Shown piece by piece: positions 1 through 12,179 of a DNA stretch of 64,000 nucleotides. The stretch's first letter is position 1. Every line of letters starts with the position of its first letter. Origin of the DNA: Apodemus sylvaticus (taxonomy: Eukaryota; Chordata; Mammalia; Rodentia; Muridae); contig NC_067476.1 in assembly GCF_947179515.1 (NCBI RefSeq), positions 53,973,383 to 54,037,382 on the forward strand, read 5' to 3'. The translations under genes were made by a program, and so were the position numbers. Under the pieces are notes generated by a model. The model was not told the DNA's origin, did not search any database, and saw only the letters and a program-made list of their open reading frames with translations.

Positions 1-767
1 ACTAGACTGGCCACAGGAAGAAACGAGACAACCAATGAAAACCCAGTAACAGTATTTAAGTACTGTGTTCCTCAACTCGCTCTTTCCCCCCTCCTCTCAT
101 GTAAGATTTTTCTTGCTGGCTCAAGGAAAGAAAAAAAATATCTGTAGAAAGGTAATGAGCAGTGAATGAGTCACGTATTAAAGGCAGAGGAAATTAGCAC
201 ATACCATGAGGGTTTTATTTAAGAGCAAAACTAACCAACCAAACAAATGCCTGCCAGGGAGACTCTGAAGGGTCAGCCCATGTCTCTGTGTGTCATGTGT
301 AGCAGGAACTGCTTCACTGGGGTGAACCCAGATTTCTTATTTGTGCATTGTGGTGAGGCCGCTTAACTGAACTCCAGTTTTATTGAAGATGAACATAAAT
401 GGCTGCATATTTTGATAATGAAGAAAAGGAATTTAAGCATTGTATTTTCATCCAGAATAGCAAGCATGCATGTGGCATGGTCGATATCCTCTAGTGGGTG
501 GCTTTGTCTACACTGTGTGTATTTGGTTGTAGATCTACACTTAATACACCAATATGCTAGAGACTAGTTATGTTTTGTTCAGAGACTGAGGCCGAGGAAG
601 GGAGCTAGGAATAACCCCTCAGATGCAGTGTGGCAGGCTCACCAGACCCTGGAACATTTGTCTTCAGCTGTAGGAAAGGGGCTGCTGCTGGAAGACTCAA
701 ACCCAGTTCTACCAAGAGCAATGACTCCAGTTCCCTAGCGGCCTTTCTCCCACCTGAACCCCATCCT

Positions 768-888
768 GAGACAGGATCTCACTTGTAGCCCTGGCTGTCC
801 TGGAACTTACTATGTAGATGAGGCCAACCTAAAATTTACTGAGATTTGCCTGCCTCTGGCTCTGGAATGCTGGGACCTCAAGGCTTCA
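768..888 (-). repeat. B1 SINE
   Basis: Reverse complement of the 7SL-derived B1 body: gagacaggatctcac, ctggctgtcctggaactta and tgcctgcctctggctctgga appear in the order expected for the minus strand. Diverged and without a clear A tail. Confidence 0.75.
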
Positions 889-1232
889 GCTTTTCCCATT
901 TGGGTTTTCTAACTATCTCTCATTTGTTTACTTGTCTTTGCTATATAATTAATCTTAAGATTCTAATGCTACATTGTATTTAAGGAATCTACAATTCTGG
1001 ATTTCAGTGAGTGGGGGCTGGAGGTTAGCACAGAAGCATGTGTTTGCAGTGCACAAGGACCTGGGCTTCAGCTTTAGACCAAAAGCTAACCAAAGTAGAA
1101 ATCCAGTCAACTGACCACTATGCACATAGCTCAGATTTTATAAAATATAGGAGCTATTCCAATGAAAACTCTAATTAAGATATGAGCCATCCTTAAATTA
1201 TATTAAGATATTGGAAATAATGAGTGCTGTGA

Positions 1233-1233
<1 letters not shown>

Positions 1234-1270
<37 letters not shown>
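1234..1270. repeat. (TG)n microsatellite
   Basis: An almost pure TG run of about 36 nt ending tgtatgtgta. Confidence 0.95.
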
Positions 1271-1273
<3 letters not shown>

Positions 1274-1295
1274 CCTGTAAAGGCCAGAGATCAAT

Positions 1296-1545
1296 GACTG
1301 TTTCAATTGATAAGGTGTAGCACCTTCTTGTTCTGAGACAGTGTCACTCAATGAAGATGAAGCTCACTGATTGGGCCAGTCTGATTGGCCAATGACCTTA
1401 ATGAGGAATAGGGTTCTGCTTGTCTCTGCTCCCTTGCCCAGACACACTATGCCACACCCAGCTTTTATGTGGATGCTGGGATCTAAACTCAGGCCCTCAT
1501 GTTTGCACAGAAAGCACTTTACCTCCTGATCCATCTCTCCAGCTC
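1296..1545 (-). repeat. tRNA-derived SINE of RSINE1/B4 type
   Basis: Ends with the reverse complement of a tRNA-like head: aagcactttacctcctga, then tccatctctccagctcc. Before it stand agcttttatgtggatgctgg and a B1-related tail (gagacagtgtcactcaa). The order fits a minus-strand composite SINE. The family name is uncertain. Confidence 0.55.
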
Positions 1546-1602
1546 CACAAACTTACTTGAAAACATGTCAAATTGTCATTTTCTTTAGTCTATACATAGT
1601 CC

Positions 1603-1604
1603 TT

Positions 1605-1635
<31 letters not shown>

Positions 1636-1712
1636 TTTTCTCTACTGGAAACTTAATGCGGGGCCTCAGGCATGCTAGCCAAGCACCCTCCCATCATACC
1701 ACATCCCCAGGT
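1603..1712 (-). repeat. ID-type SINE with (TTTA)n tail
   Basis: aggcatgctagccaagcac followed by atcataccacatccccagg is the reverse complement of the ID tRNA-Ala-like head. The (TTTA)n run at 1603-1638 is its A-rich tail read on the plus strand. Confidence 0.6.
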
Positions 1713-4424
1713 TCTTTGTGTTTTTAAATTAAGCAAAAAAAGATAGACATTAGCACTATTCTATGCATATTTCAGTTTCACAAATTTAGCTTCAGATGAT
1801 TAACAGATTATAAAAATAATACTCCTAAGAGGAGACACACTGGACCAAGTTTTCTTGCCTAACATAAGTGATTCTTCAGCTCAAGCCTACTTTGCCATGT
1901 GATGATTGGAAACGGTGTCTCTCAGTCAACTCCTTGGACACATTCAGATGAAAGTCTTGCTAACCCAGTCCTCCCAAAGGCAAACATAATGGTATCTGCT
2001 TTCAACAATGTATAAAACAAAGTTCCTAACTTAGAGAAAACAAATCCAGGAGTAACCCAAGTGGTTCGTATGTTTGTTTTCTTTCTTGAACATCTTAGCC
2101 AACTTCCTATTATGTTCTTATTAGCCCTTGTGCTTTAGTTAAAATAATTAAAATTCAACTATGCACAAAAATACCCAGAGTAAACTTTTCTAGAAAGATG
2201 CATGTCCAGGTAAAGTAAACATTTTGTGTAGGAATAAAGTTTATTAAAAACTTGGCAGAGTTTTACTGTCTTTGTTAGTTTTCTATTAATCAAGATATGC
2301 TGGGTTAAATCACAGCTTGGGCAGTGACTAGGCCATGAAGGAGATATAAAATGACACTGTGGGATGAGGAAAGAATCACTTACACAAAGTAACTGTTACA
2401 TGTGTGGCCAGGAGTGTACCTGCAATATGTGAACTACACCTCTTCTGAGTTGGATTTGGGGATCAACTTTAAATAACAAAGGTGCGAACTCTGAAACTCT
2501 GGACGCTGTAACTGTTCTAATGCTCTAGACACGTGTCTATTGTGGTGCTTGCATGCATCTGGCTCCTGATGCCTTGTCAAGTTAATAGACTGTTAATCAT
2601 GGCAACACTTTCTCAGTGAGTGCTTCAGTACCATGCTCTCTGCTGATTACAGCACAGTCTCAGGAATCCACAGGTAAACCTTGTAAGGCATGTGTATATT
2701 CTTCTCATTTTGTACTTCCGAGAACTGACCCTCACAGCTGAATCCCCAATGGTATATAGACAGCTAGGAGGGAGCAGCGCTGACATCCTAGTGTGGCATG
2801 TCCACACTGGAGAAATCAGATGAACTATGAAGTTGGGGGGGGGGCACTTTTCTACTCATTGGTTCATCTGTTTATTTACCTTCAATTTCAAAGGTTAGTG
2901 ACAGACTACAAGAGCAGCAATGAGAACACCAGAGTAAAAGAAAAGTAACTATGTTTCTTCAAGTTTAACTTGCAGTCAGTGGAGTGGGAGACATAGACCT
3001 CAGGGCTCAACCCAAATGCAACTTCCTCCAGGAAGCATTGGAAAACAAATGCATTAGGTGTGACTTTGCTCATCTGTAAACCTAGGAGTCCTTTGCTTGT
3101 TTATTAATTTTAAGACATCACATTCACCCTGTGAACTGTAATAACAACCTCCCTGGCAAGACTGGCCCATGGTTTCAGCAGTAGCATGAACGTTATGGGG
3201 GTGGCGGTGGGTAGTCAACTGCTTTCTGGTTGGATTTAAGGCCCACTCTACAATAGAAGACATGTAAATCTGTAAATCTGACCTAGAACCTATAGCTGGA
3301 GAGTTCACAGGCCGCAGGGGTGAGCCTAATACTATTTTCTACTAAATGGCTACAGTATCAAACTGCTCTCTCCCTGTAGATCAAGACAGTTTTCAGATCT
3401 CATCAGAGGGGTATCTTTGTACAATGGAGAGTGGTTAACGTGGGAACTCATAACTGGCCAAAAAGTGCAGAGAAGTGTAGAGCACTTAGGCACAAATGTG
3501 ACATGCGTACCCCATTACGTCTATCATACATCTGCGGTATTTCTGCACAGCCCCACTGTATGCACAGCAGGACTTTACCACAGGTTTGGGCCTCACTGTA
3601 CATGTGAACTTTTCACCACGCAAGCTGCCACACACTGCAATGCCACAGAGAACTATTCGAAACACTTTGGCTCATATTTGAGACAACTGCATGCTGGGAA
3701 TCAGTATTTTTACTGGATGGCAAGGTTTTCTGTTCTTACAGAAACTTAATGGTTTAATTAACCAAATGACTTCCTATAACCATTCATGAGTATGTATCAA
3801 ATTAGTGTGTCTGTGGACTATATCAAGTTTGGAGCACATTCTCATTAGCATGCAAACTTGCCTTCTTATTAACGAATGGTAAAAATTATACATATACCAA
3901 AGAATTATTTTTAAATTCTTATGATTATCTGTGACATAATAAGTTTATATGCTCATATTAAAATTATAAAGTATTACAATATAATATGTTTGATAATAAT
4001 AAAATAATAAGCATATAAATAAAACATTTATATATTTACTTTGTATGTCTTTATACCCAAGATTCTCTAGAAATTTCTTGGGTGCAAGTAGAAAAGCTTA
4101 GAAAATGCTGACCCGTGCACACAGCACGTCTGGACATTAGCCCTTCCTTCTGTATATAGCACTTGCTAGTCCCCCCACCCTAGCTCTAACCAGATCTTTT
4201 CAAAGGCATAAGACCGTGACAGGGATACCAGCTGAGGTAGAAGGTTGGAAGGAGGATGAACAACTGGGAGGGCAAAGGGACAGACTTCAGCACGGAATAA
4301 ATACTACTTGCAACCTTGTTTAGTGCTTCCTATGGCTGTCACATTAAATCATAATTATTATTAAATAATAATAACTATTATTTATTAAATTATTATTATT
4401 TTATCATTTGTATTAACCACCTGA

Positions 4425-4530
4425 GAGGTACAAAACAGTGTCAGCCATGTCATCTGATGAAGAAACTTGTTGAAAGTTACACAGCACAAGTAGACAGTCT
4501 GGGTCTAAATCCTGCATTTACTCTCCAAGG
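4425..4530 (-). repeat. Possible MIR fragment
   Basis: gatgaagaaacttgttgaaagt followed by acacagcacaagtagac and gggtctaaatcc follows the order of a reverse-complemented MIR core. Very diverged. Confidence 0.35.
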
Positions 4531-5079
4531 TTCCTTCTGCTACCCTACCACATGAACAGGTAGTGAGTCAGGTTTCTGGAGAGGGGGCTCTGATATTCGG
4601 ACTCCATAACATAAAGAAGTGGCTTCAGTGGGAGTCCAAACTGGTGCTGCCCAAGGCCTACATAAGATTATTCTTGGTGGAAGCACCAGCAGTGGTTAGG
4701 TTTTGTCTTTGGACTGTCTTCAGAACTGACTCTGCCCATCCTTGACACCAACTGGTTCTTCTGTGGGTTTATCTAAACAAGTACAATTACATGGCTAAAG
4801 GGATGGGAAATGGACAAATTCCCAAGCCTGCACTTGTCTCCCTGTGTCCATGCTATAGTATAGAGAAGAGGGCAGGAGCCCTATGAGTACTGTGTGCCTT
4901 GAAAAGCAGGCATTCACTGCTGTAAAATCAAAGGGTCCTAGCAATCTCACCACCCTGGCATTTGTCCTATACGCACACGAGACCTGTGCTGAGCCACGCT
5001 CTCATTCTCACCCTGTAGATTAGAACCAGAAGCTCACTGCTGAGCCACATGAAAACCTTAATTTTAACTCCATTGTTAA

Positions 5080-5240
5080 TTGGCTGTGGAATGTCTGGGT
5101 CAAGTTGGTAATTTATTTTAGTCTTTGTTTCCTTACATGTAAAACTGATTTAAAGTATGCAACAATATAGCAAGACTTAAATAAGATGATATGTGAGAAG
5201 AATTTGGCACATTTTGATCTCAGCAAGTACTGATAAGTAG
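5080..5240 (+). repeat. MIR SINE
   Basis: ggctgtggaatgtctgggtca, tttccttacatgtaaaactg and gatgatatgtgagaa run in the order of the MIR core (tgtgacc..ggcaag..tttcctcatctgtaaaatg). Old and diverged, as expected. Confidence 0.5.
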
Positions 5241-5379
5241 GAAGTTTGCCTTCTTTCCTTGTATTCAAGGACCTCTACTGTTGAGATTAGGGCTAGTAGT
5301 CTATGTGACTATGGCATGGATTAAAAACCCAAGCCCACCACTGTCTGATACTATGTAAACTTTGGGATACACTGTAAAT

Positions 5380-5572
5380 CAATGGTCCTTAACCTTATGG
5401 ACACAGGGGTCACATATCAGATATCCTGAATATTAGATATTTATACTATAATTCATAAGTGTCAAAAATTATGGTTATGAAGTAGCAATGAGGTAATTTT
5501 ATGGCTGGGGGTCAGCACAACATGGGGAACTGTATTAAAGGGTCACAACATTACAAAGGTTGTGAACAATTA
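5380..5572 (+). mobile_element. URR1-like non-autonomous hAT transposon
   Basis: Begins atggtccttaacc and ends aaaggttgtgaac, imperfect inverted termini of the hAT-Charlie type. The interior has gttatgaagtagcaatgag and tttatggctgggggtcag, typical of the rodent URR1 family. The flanking 8-mers (ctgtaaat and ctataagc) match only partly, so the copy is old. Confidence 0.6.
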
Positions 5573-5707
5573 CTATAAGCAAGAGCATTCTCTAATTTTA
5601 ACCTAACCCTGATGTTGCAATTTTAAACTATGAAAATAACTATGCTCAAACAGTAATCTCATCAAGGGCTACTTATAAGAAAAAGGGGCAACAAATTATT
5701 CACCTGT

Positions 5708-6080
5708 CCTAGTTAATTTCCTTGACCAAAAGCAACTTGGGGAGAGAAGGGTTTATTTGGTTTACACATCCCTTCATGATCACAGTCCATCAAACAGGGA
5801 AACCAAGGCAGGAACTCAAGCAGCAGAAACTTGGAGGCAGAGATCATGGAGGGATGCTGCTTACTGGCCTGTTCTCCATGGCTTGCTCAGTTCACTTTTT
5901 TATATAACTCATACCATCTGCTGTGGGGGCAGCACTGCCCACAATGGTCTGGACACTCTCAATCATTAATCAAGGAAATGCACCACAGGCTTGTCTAAAG
6001 GCCACTGTGATGGAGGCATTTTCTCAACTAAGGTTCTCTTTTCTAATATGAGTCTAGCTTGTATCATGGTGACAAGACAA
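5708..6080 (-). mobile_element. MaLR-like LTR
   Basis: On the minus strand it resembles the elements at 24268 and 35392: tcaattgag-like core, a segment equivalent to gcccactgtgggtg, ccatggagaacaggcc, and an end near ggtcaagg. The shared 3' ending with the LTRs of the 20986-23211 provirus suggests MaLR/ERVL class. No target duplication was established. Confidence 0.5.
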
Positions 6081-6699
6081 AAACAAAAACAAACACAAAA
6101 CAACTACTACACACATCAAATACAAATGACTGATTATATTTATTTTTTTACAAGTACCTGATGTTTTGGTTTTGGTTTTTGTTTGTTTGTTTGTTTGTTT
6201 AAATAGGACTGAAGCTTAAGCCAAAGGAATAGATCTTTGACTACTGAATGTCAGGACTCATTTGTGCTAAGGGCACTCTCTAGAAACACCTTTTCTTAGG
6301 CGACTTCACACAACACAAGGAGCCCTTCTTTCTCTGTAACATCCTGACTACATATATCACAGGCCCAACACATATGCTAAGTTAGAATTATATCCCTGGA
6401 ACACCTTACATCAGCATCCTAGCTGGCATGCCCTGGGGCTTGGAGGAGTGGTGAAACTGAATTAACTTTTGAGTGATTAAGAATTAAAGTTTCTGGCTCA
6501 AGTATAGTGAAATCTTGCAATTTCTATGGAATGTAAACATTGAAGAGAGTTACAACACAAAGATTTGTAGATTCAAACACATCCTACTCTAATATTCAGA
6601 TGATTCTTACCTTTATCCCCTAGATTATAATTTGTAGTCTAATTCTCACCACAACTGCCAAAAGAGGATATCTCAAGGTACTAACCATCAATATGTACC

Positions 6700-6885
6700 A
6701 GTTAAATGTTTTACATGCATGAGGTCATTTAGGTATAAAAACAGTGAGTTGGGTGTGTGAACTGTCATTTATAGATGACAAAACAAGTTCAGAGATTAAG
6801 TATGGTGTTGAATGCCATATTGCTTTAAGATGTGCAAGCACAGCTTGAGCCCAGGTCTCTGGGATTGCAAATTCTATCTTTTGTC
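6700..6885 (-). repeat. Possible MIR fragment
   Basis: tatagatgacaaaacaagttc, agagattaagta and gagcccaggtctctggg follow the order of a minus-strand MIR. Heavily diverged. Confidence 0.35.
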
Positions 6886-7752
6886 TTGACTACCTTGTCT
6901 CTCATAGGATCTATTTTTAGCATGCAATCTTGAAAGGTTAGCACAAATCCTAGATCATTTATCTCAGCATACTATATCACTAGTCACTTAGTACTGCTAT
7001 ATGTAGATTGTGGTATCTATCAGATTCAATGCCTGGCCAAAATTTCCAAGTGAACTTTAAGTCAAACATTTCAGGCTTCTAGTTTAGGATTTGTAAATTC
7101 CTTAAGACATTTTCAAACTAGTAAATATTTGTTTCATAGGAAACATATTCTTCTGGGTTTCTAAATGTTTCAGTCACTACAAAAGTCAGATCATAACTTC
7201 TAACTTGGTCTTCATTACATAGCTTCTCTAGCAGTAACCTAACATCAAAATGTCACATAGTATCTAAATAGGTGAGGTACATTCTGTCTCATGTTTTAAA
7301 GTGTTGGGTCGATTCCTTGCTCCTTGCTCCTATGACTGAGTAGACAGATACAGACAGATACGCAGGGATCATCCAAGTAGATCACTTAGGACATGGCCAT
7401 GAGGGCTCCACCTGCACCCAGGAGCTGGGCACACCACAGCTGTCTGTGCACCTACTCTGCTAGGGGATATCTGCTCTGTATTGAGTCCCGTGATTAGAGG
7501 TAAGGCCACCATCTTCTCTCCTGTGACTGAGTGGGCTGTTGCAGCCAGAAACGCAGAGAACACCTGAGTGTAAGATCACTTGGGACTAGGTTTGCCAGGG
7601 TCCCACCTGCACCCAGGAGCTGGAGAGCCCCACAGCAATCTATGCCAGGGGAAAGCAGGTCACATAGGGGTGCTGAGACAGGCTTGCAGGCACACAGGAA
7701 GGACAAGCACCAGCCAGTGACAGCAGGACCAACTAACCCCAGAGATAACCAG

Positions 7753-9190
7753 ATGGCAAAAGGCAAACACAGGAACATTACTAACAGAAATCAAGGCAAT
7801 ACGGCACCATCTGAACCCAATTTTCCCACAACAGCAAATCCTGGATACCCCAACACACCAGAAAAGCAAGATCTGGATTTAAAATCACAGCTCAAGATAC
7901 TGATGGAGGGCTTCAAGAAGGACATAAATAACTCCCTTAAAAAAATACAGGAGAACACAAGTAAACAGGGAGAAGCCCTTGAAGAACTAAGGGAAAACAC
8001 AACAAAACAGGTGAAGGAATTGAACAAAGCCTTCCAGAATCTAAAGATGGAGGTAGAAACAATAAAGAAATCACAAAGAGAAACAACTTGGGGCATAGAA
8101 AACCTAGGAAAGAAATCAGGAGTCATGGATCCACGCATCAACAACAAGAGATAGAAGAGAGAATCTCAGATGCAAAAGATACCATAGAAAGCATTGATAC
8201 AACAGTCAAAGAAAATGGAAAACGCAAAAAGCTCCTGACCCAAAACATCCAGGAAATTCAAGACAAAATGAGAAGACCAAACCTAAGGATTATAGGTATA
8301 GAAGAGAGTGAAGATTTCCAACTTAAAGGGCCAGTAAATGTCTTCAACATTTATAGAATGCTTATAGAATATTTCTACAGAATAGAAAATTGTAGAAGAA
8401 AACTTCCCTACCCTAAAGAAAGAGATGCCCATGAGCATACAAGAAGCCTACAGAACTCCAAATAGATTTGACCAAAAAAGAAATTCCTCCTGTCACATAA
8501 TAATTAAAACACCAAATTACTAAACAAAGAAAGAATATTAAAAGCAGTAAGGGAAAAAGGTCAAGTAGCATATAAAGGTAGACCTATCAGAATTACACTG
8601 GACGGCTCACCAGAGACTATGAAAGCCAGAAGAGCCTGGGCAGATGTCATACAGACCCTAAGGTGTTGCTACTTTGTTTTCAACCTAATTCCCCAGTAAA
8701 AGAAGTATCAGCTCAATCAGTTAACAAAACAAACTATAAGCCTAGATTGGGCAGACCTCGCACTACACTATTCTTTTTCCATCTATATTATCCCATATTA
8801 CTTGTGGTTTCTCCAGGACACTAGCTTCTCTCTCTGCAGCCTCTCCAGCCATCCCCCATAGCTTCTCTCCCTCTGGTTGATCCCCTGTGGTGGCTCCTCC
8901 CCTAAATCTCAGCTACTCCCCCTTCTTCCTGCCCGATCACTGGCTCAAGTCTTTATTTGAAAAGAGGCAACTCCTTATCTACAGCCCCTCTGAGGAGTGG
9001 AATTAGCATCAAAATACAAGCCCAGGACTATCCACAACACTAAGGGAACAAAAATGCCAACTCAGACTGCTATATCCAGCAAATTTCTCAATTACCATAG
9101 ATGGAGAAACCAAGGTATTCCATGACAAAAACAAATTTATACAGTATCTTTCCACAAATCCAGCCCTCCAAAGGATAATGAATGGAAAAC
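7753..9190 (+). pseudogene. L1 ORF1 (RNA-binding coiled-coil protein), disrupted
   Basis: The ATG at 7753 opens MAKGKHRNITNRNQGN. An asparagine- and lysine-rich coiled coil follows (LKILMEGFKKDINNSLKK, then ENTTKQVKELNKAFQNLK), as in mouse ORF1p. The first frame stops at 8152-8154 after 133 residues. The protein continues in another frame (EERISDAKDTIESID, then KMRRPNLRIIGIEE, the RRM start) up to about 8465 with further breaks. The C-terminal domain is split by an LTR at 8664-9039 and resumes after it (AKFLNYHRWRN region, broken). Several frame changes make it non-functional. Confidence 0.88.
8664..9039 (-). mobile_element. Solo LTR (ERVK-like) inserted in the L1
   Basis: A 376-bp block with TGTTG..CAACA ends interrupts L1 ORF1. 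It is flanked by a perfect 6-bp duplication, ctaagg, at 8658-8663 and 9040-9045; L1 sequence continues on either side. Read on the minus strand it starts TGTTGTGGATAGTCCTGG and has gatgctaattcc, then ggggctgta, then caaataaag. The same landmarks are seen in the LTR at 57323, so orientation and family link are likely. A 6-bp duplication is the rule for ERVK-class elements. There is no internal viral sequence. Confidence 0.88.
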
Positions 9191-9249
9191 ACCAACAAAA
9201 ATAGGGAAACTACACACTAGAAAAAGCAAGAAATTAATCTTCTTTCAAC

Positions 9250-10427
9250 AAACCCAAAAGAAGATAACCACACAAACATAAAAATTACATCAAAAAATAC
9301 CAGGGAGCATCAATCACTATTCCTTAATATCTCTTAACATCTATAGACTCAATAAAAAGATATAGACTAACCGACTAGATAAGTGCAAAGTACCCAGCAT
9401 TTTGCTGCATATAAGAAACATACTTTAGTGTCAAAGACAGACACTACCTCAGAGTAAAGGGCTGGAAAACAATTTTCCAAGCAAATGGTCCCAAAAAATA
9501 AGCTGGAGTAGCCATTCTAATATCGAATAAAATTGTCTTTCAACTTAAAGTTATCAAAAAAAGATAAGGAAGGACACTTGATATTCACCAGAGGAAAAAT
9601 CTACCAAGAATTCTCAATTCTGAACATCTATGCTTCAAATGCAAGGGCACCCACATTCGTAAAAGAAACTTTACTAAAGCTCAAAGCACACATTGCACTG
9701 CACACAATAATAGTAGGAGACTTCAACATCCAACTCTCATCAATGGACAGATCATGGAAATAGAAACTAAACAGAGACACAGTAAAACTAACAAAAGTGA
9801 TGGACCAAATGGACTTAACAGATATCTATAGAACATTTTATCCTAAAACAAAAGAATATACCTTCTTCACAGTTTCATCCTAAAACAAAAGAATATACCT
9901 TCTTTGCAGCACCTCTCGGTACCATCTACAAAACTGACCATATAATTGATCACAAAACCCTTCTCAACTGATACAAGTAGACTGAAATAATCTCATGCAT
10001 CCTATCAGATTACCATGGACTAAGGCTGGTCTTCAATAATAATAATAATAATAAAAACCCAGAAAGCCCACATACAAATGGAAGCTGAACAACGCCCTAC
10101 TCTATAATAACTTGATCAAGGAAGAAATAAAGAAATTGAAGACTTTTAGAATTTAAAATGAAGGCACAACACACCCAAACTTATGGGACACAATGAAAAC
10201 AGTGCTAAGATAAAACTTATATCTTTGAGTGCCTCCAAAAAGAAACTGGAGAGAGCAAACACTAGCAGCTTAACAGCCCACCTGAAAGCTCTAGAATAAA
10301 AAGAAGCAAATACACCCAAGAGGAGTAGACTGCAGGAAATAATCAACCTCAGCTGAAATCAGCCAAGTAGAAACAAAAAGAACTATACAAAGAATCAACA
10401 AAACCAGGAGCTGGTTATTTGAGAAAA
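9250..10427 (+). pseudogene. L1 ORF2 N-terminal (endonuclease) fragment, disrupted
   Basis: The best-preserved frame is 9533-9763, with LSILNIYASNARAPTF-like and HTIIVGDFN motifs; GDFN is part of the APE-type endonuclease site of L1 ORF2. A 37-bp tandem duplication at 9841-9914 shifts the frame, and stops are frequent. Similarity continues through the region after the endonuclease (ending like TRSWLFEK) and then stops at the microsatellite. Confidence 0.85.
9841..9914 (+). repeat. 37-bp tandem duplication inside L1 ORF2
   Basis: tcctaaaacaaaagaatata occurs at 9841 and again at 9878 with near-identical flanks (ccttcttcacag and ccttctttgcag). The period of 37 is not a multiple of three. Confidence 0.9.
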
Positions 10428-10443
10428 ATCAATCAATCAATCA

Positions 10444-10488
<45 letters not shown>
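10424..10488. repeat. (TCAA)n(TCTA)n microsatellite
   Basis: Four TCAA units run directly into about twelve TCTA units. It sits exactly where L1 similarity ends. Confidence 0.95.
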
Positions 10489-10489
<1 letters not shown>

Positions 10490-11216
10490 GAGAAAATGTC
10501 TCCATTAGATTGTCTAGTATGCAAAGACAATTAGTATTTTCTTGATTATGATTTACTATTGCAAGTGCCATCCCTGAACTGCTGGAATAAGAAACTCAGC
10601 CTGATTTGACAGACCCGTGTGGGGCAGAGACAAGTGGCATTACCTTTGGGTTTATGAATGATGTCAGAGAAGCTTGGGTCTATGCAGGAGATGTTGGAAA
10701 ACCTCTTCTGCCCCAAGTCTAACTATAACCATGTTTCAGATCAAGAAGTAACCAGCAAAGCAGTAATCCCCTTCTAGTCTTACTTCATAAATATTTTAAT
10801 TACTGTATTCTGCTTATCTACTGACCCACAAAAAATACCTCAGCCCAGCTTTTATACTACCCCACAGCAGGGTTCTTTCCCAGAACTTAAGATTGTTGGA
10901 TACAAAGGCTAGTTCATTCTGTTCTCAGGCTCCCACTCTTCAGAAGGGAAATCTGTTAATATTAAGGCGTTTGCTTAGAAGCGGAAAATCCAAGCAGCCA
11001 TGATGTTAATTCAGGTCTTGTGATTTCATACCCTGTCTTTCTCCTCTCTGCTGTGCTTCACTGAGACCCAGGAACATGACTGAGACTGAACTGTAAGTGA
11101 GGCTCAGGGTGACAAAGAACCATTAGCAAAAATAGTCACAGCTGAAAATAACCATCCCCAACTGAGTTCTGAGCTTGACAACTGGTCCACAGCCTATAGA
11201 GTAACAAGGCCAGTGT

Positions 11217-11590
11217 GTTAGTCAGCGTCTGCTACTGTGACAAAACATTTTAGAATCATTAAAGGGAAGAAGGGGTCACTTTGGCTTCCAGCCCTTGAGT
11301 TATCACTCACACTTACTTAGGCTTGTTGCTTTGCACTTGTGGCAGAGGAGAAAGTCAGTCTGCCTCATGGCCGCCATCAGCGGGGCAGAGGCCCAGCATC
11401 TCCATCGAGGGCAGACCTAGCTTCTGTCAGCCTCATCTCCTCCAGGCTCCACTGCTTCCCTACACTGTGAGGGAGGACATGGGGCTCTGGGACACACTCA
11501 AGTGCAAACTGAAGCATATAGCCTTGGCAGTGAACTCCTGGCACTTTACAGTCCCTCTCCCCAGAACGAAACTGAAACAAACCATGATTT
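11217..11590 (-). mobile_element. Possible LTR fragment, MaLR/ERVL-like
   Basis: Starts tgtgttagtcagcgtct and ctactgtgacaaaac, matching the reverse complement of a rodent LTR 3' end. The interior (cagaggagaaagtcag, catggccgcc) is diverged. Family not identified. Confidence 0.35.
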
Positions 11591-11931
11591 TGCCTATGGT
11601 GGACACAGTGACATGTGGATTGTCCTTATATGCAGTCCTTGGTTAGGAATTACAGTTTTAGGGGAGAAGTATTACTCAGCAGAGTATCATTTTTTGTTTT
11701 CACAGACTTTTTTCATTAACCTCCACCAAATACATACTATAATGTATAGGACAGCAAGCCTAAATAAATATCTAAGTCTGGACAGACATTTTAGACTGGC
11801 TAATGAAATTATATAACTTAAGGTGCATTTTTTTATTTTTAAAAAGAATATAACATTAAGTATAAACTTTAGATAACCTGAGAAATTATATTTTCTGTAC
11901 TCCATAACATTATTCATGAGAATGGTGAAGT

Positions 11932-12120
11932 TGTTGGGGTTTTGTCTAAGCTCCACCCCACACCTACCTGGCAATAGCCAGGTATGCCCCGCCCCAGAGA
12001 TCTGGCCCACTATAAGAGGGGCTACTTGCTCCTCCTCTCTCTCTTTGCTCACCGCTCTCCCACATACTCTCACCTCTCTACCCCTGGGGCTCTTCCCCCC
12101 TTCCACGTGGTCATGGCCGG

Positions 12121-12179
<59 letters not shown>

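Larger units (their letters stand above)
7300..10427 (+). mobile_element. Mouse-type L1, 5' half only, inactive
   Basis: The order is 5' region, ORF1, ORF2 start. The 5' region has two related units with a period of about 195 bp (cctgcacccaggagctgg at 7411 and again at 7606), like L1 promoter monomers. ORF1 starts at 7753 and is broken. The ORF2 endonuclease part runs from about 9250. Everything after the first quarter or so of ORF2 is absent: sequence resembling L1 stops at a TCAA/TCTA microsatellite near 10427, so the reverse transcriptase and 3' end are missing. A solo LTR interrupts ORF1. The element cannot be mobile. Confidence 0.9.

Noticed and set aside
2262..2620. Possible MaLR-like LTR (ttagttttctattaatc near the start, tgtcaagttaatagac near the end)
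   Set aside because: Only the two ends vaguely resemble the family and the middle does not, so it was not listed.
3417..3749. 110-codon open frame on the plus strand
   Set aside because: No family resemblance, no splice or promoter context, and no supporting conservation visible.
10490..10620. Possible short MaLR-like LTR fragment after the TCTA microsatellite
   Set aside because: Only scattered words resemble the copies at 24268 and 35392; too weak to list.
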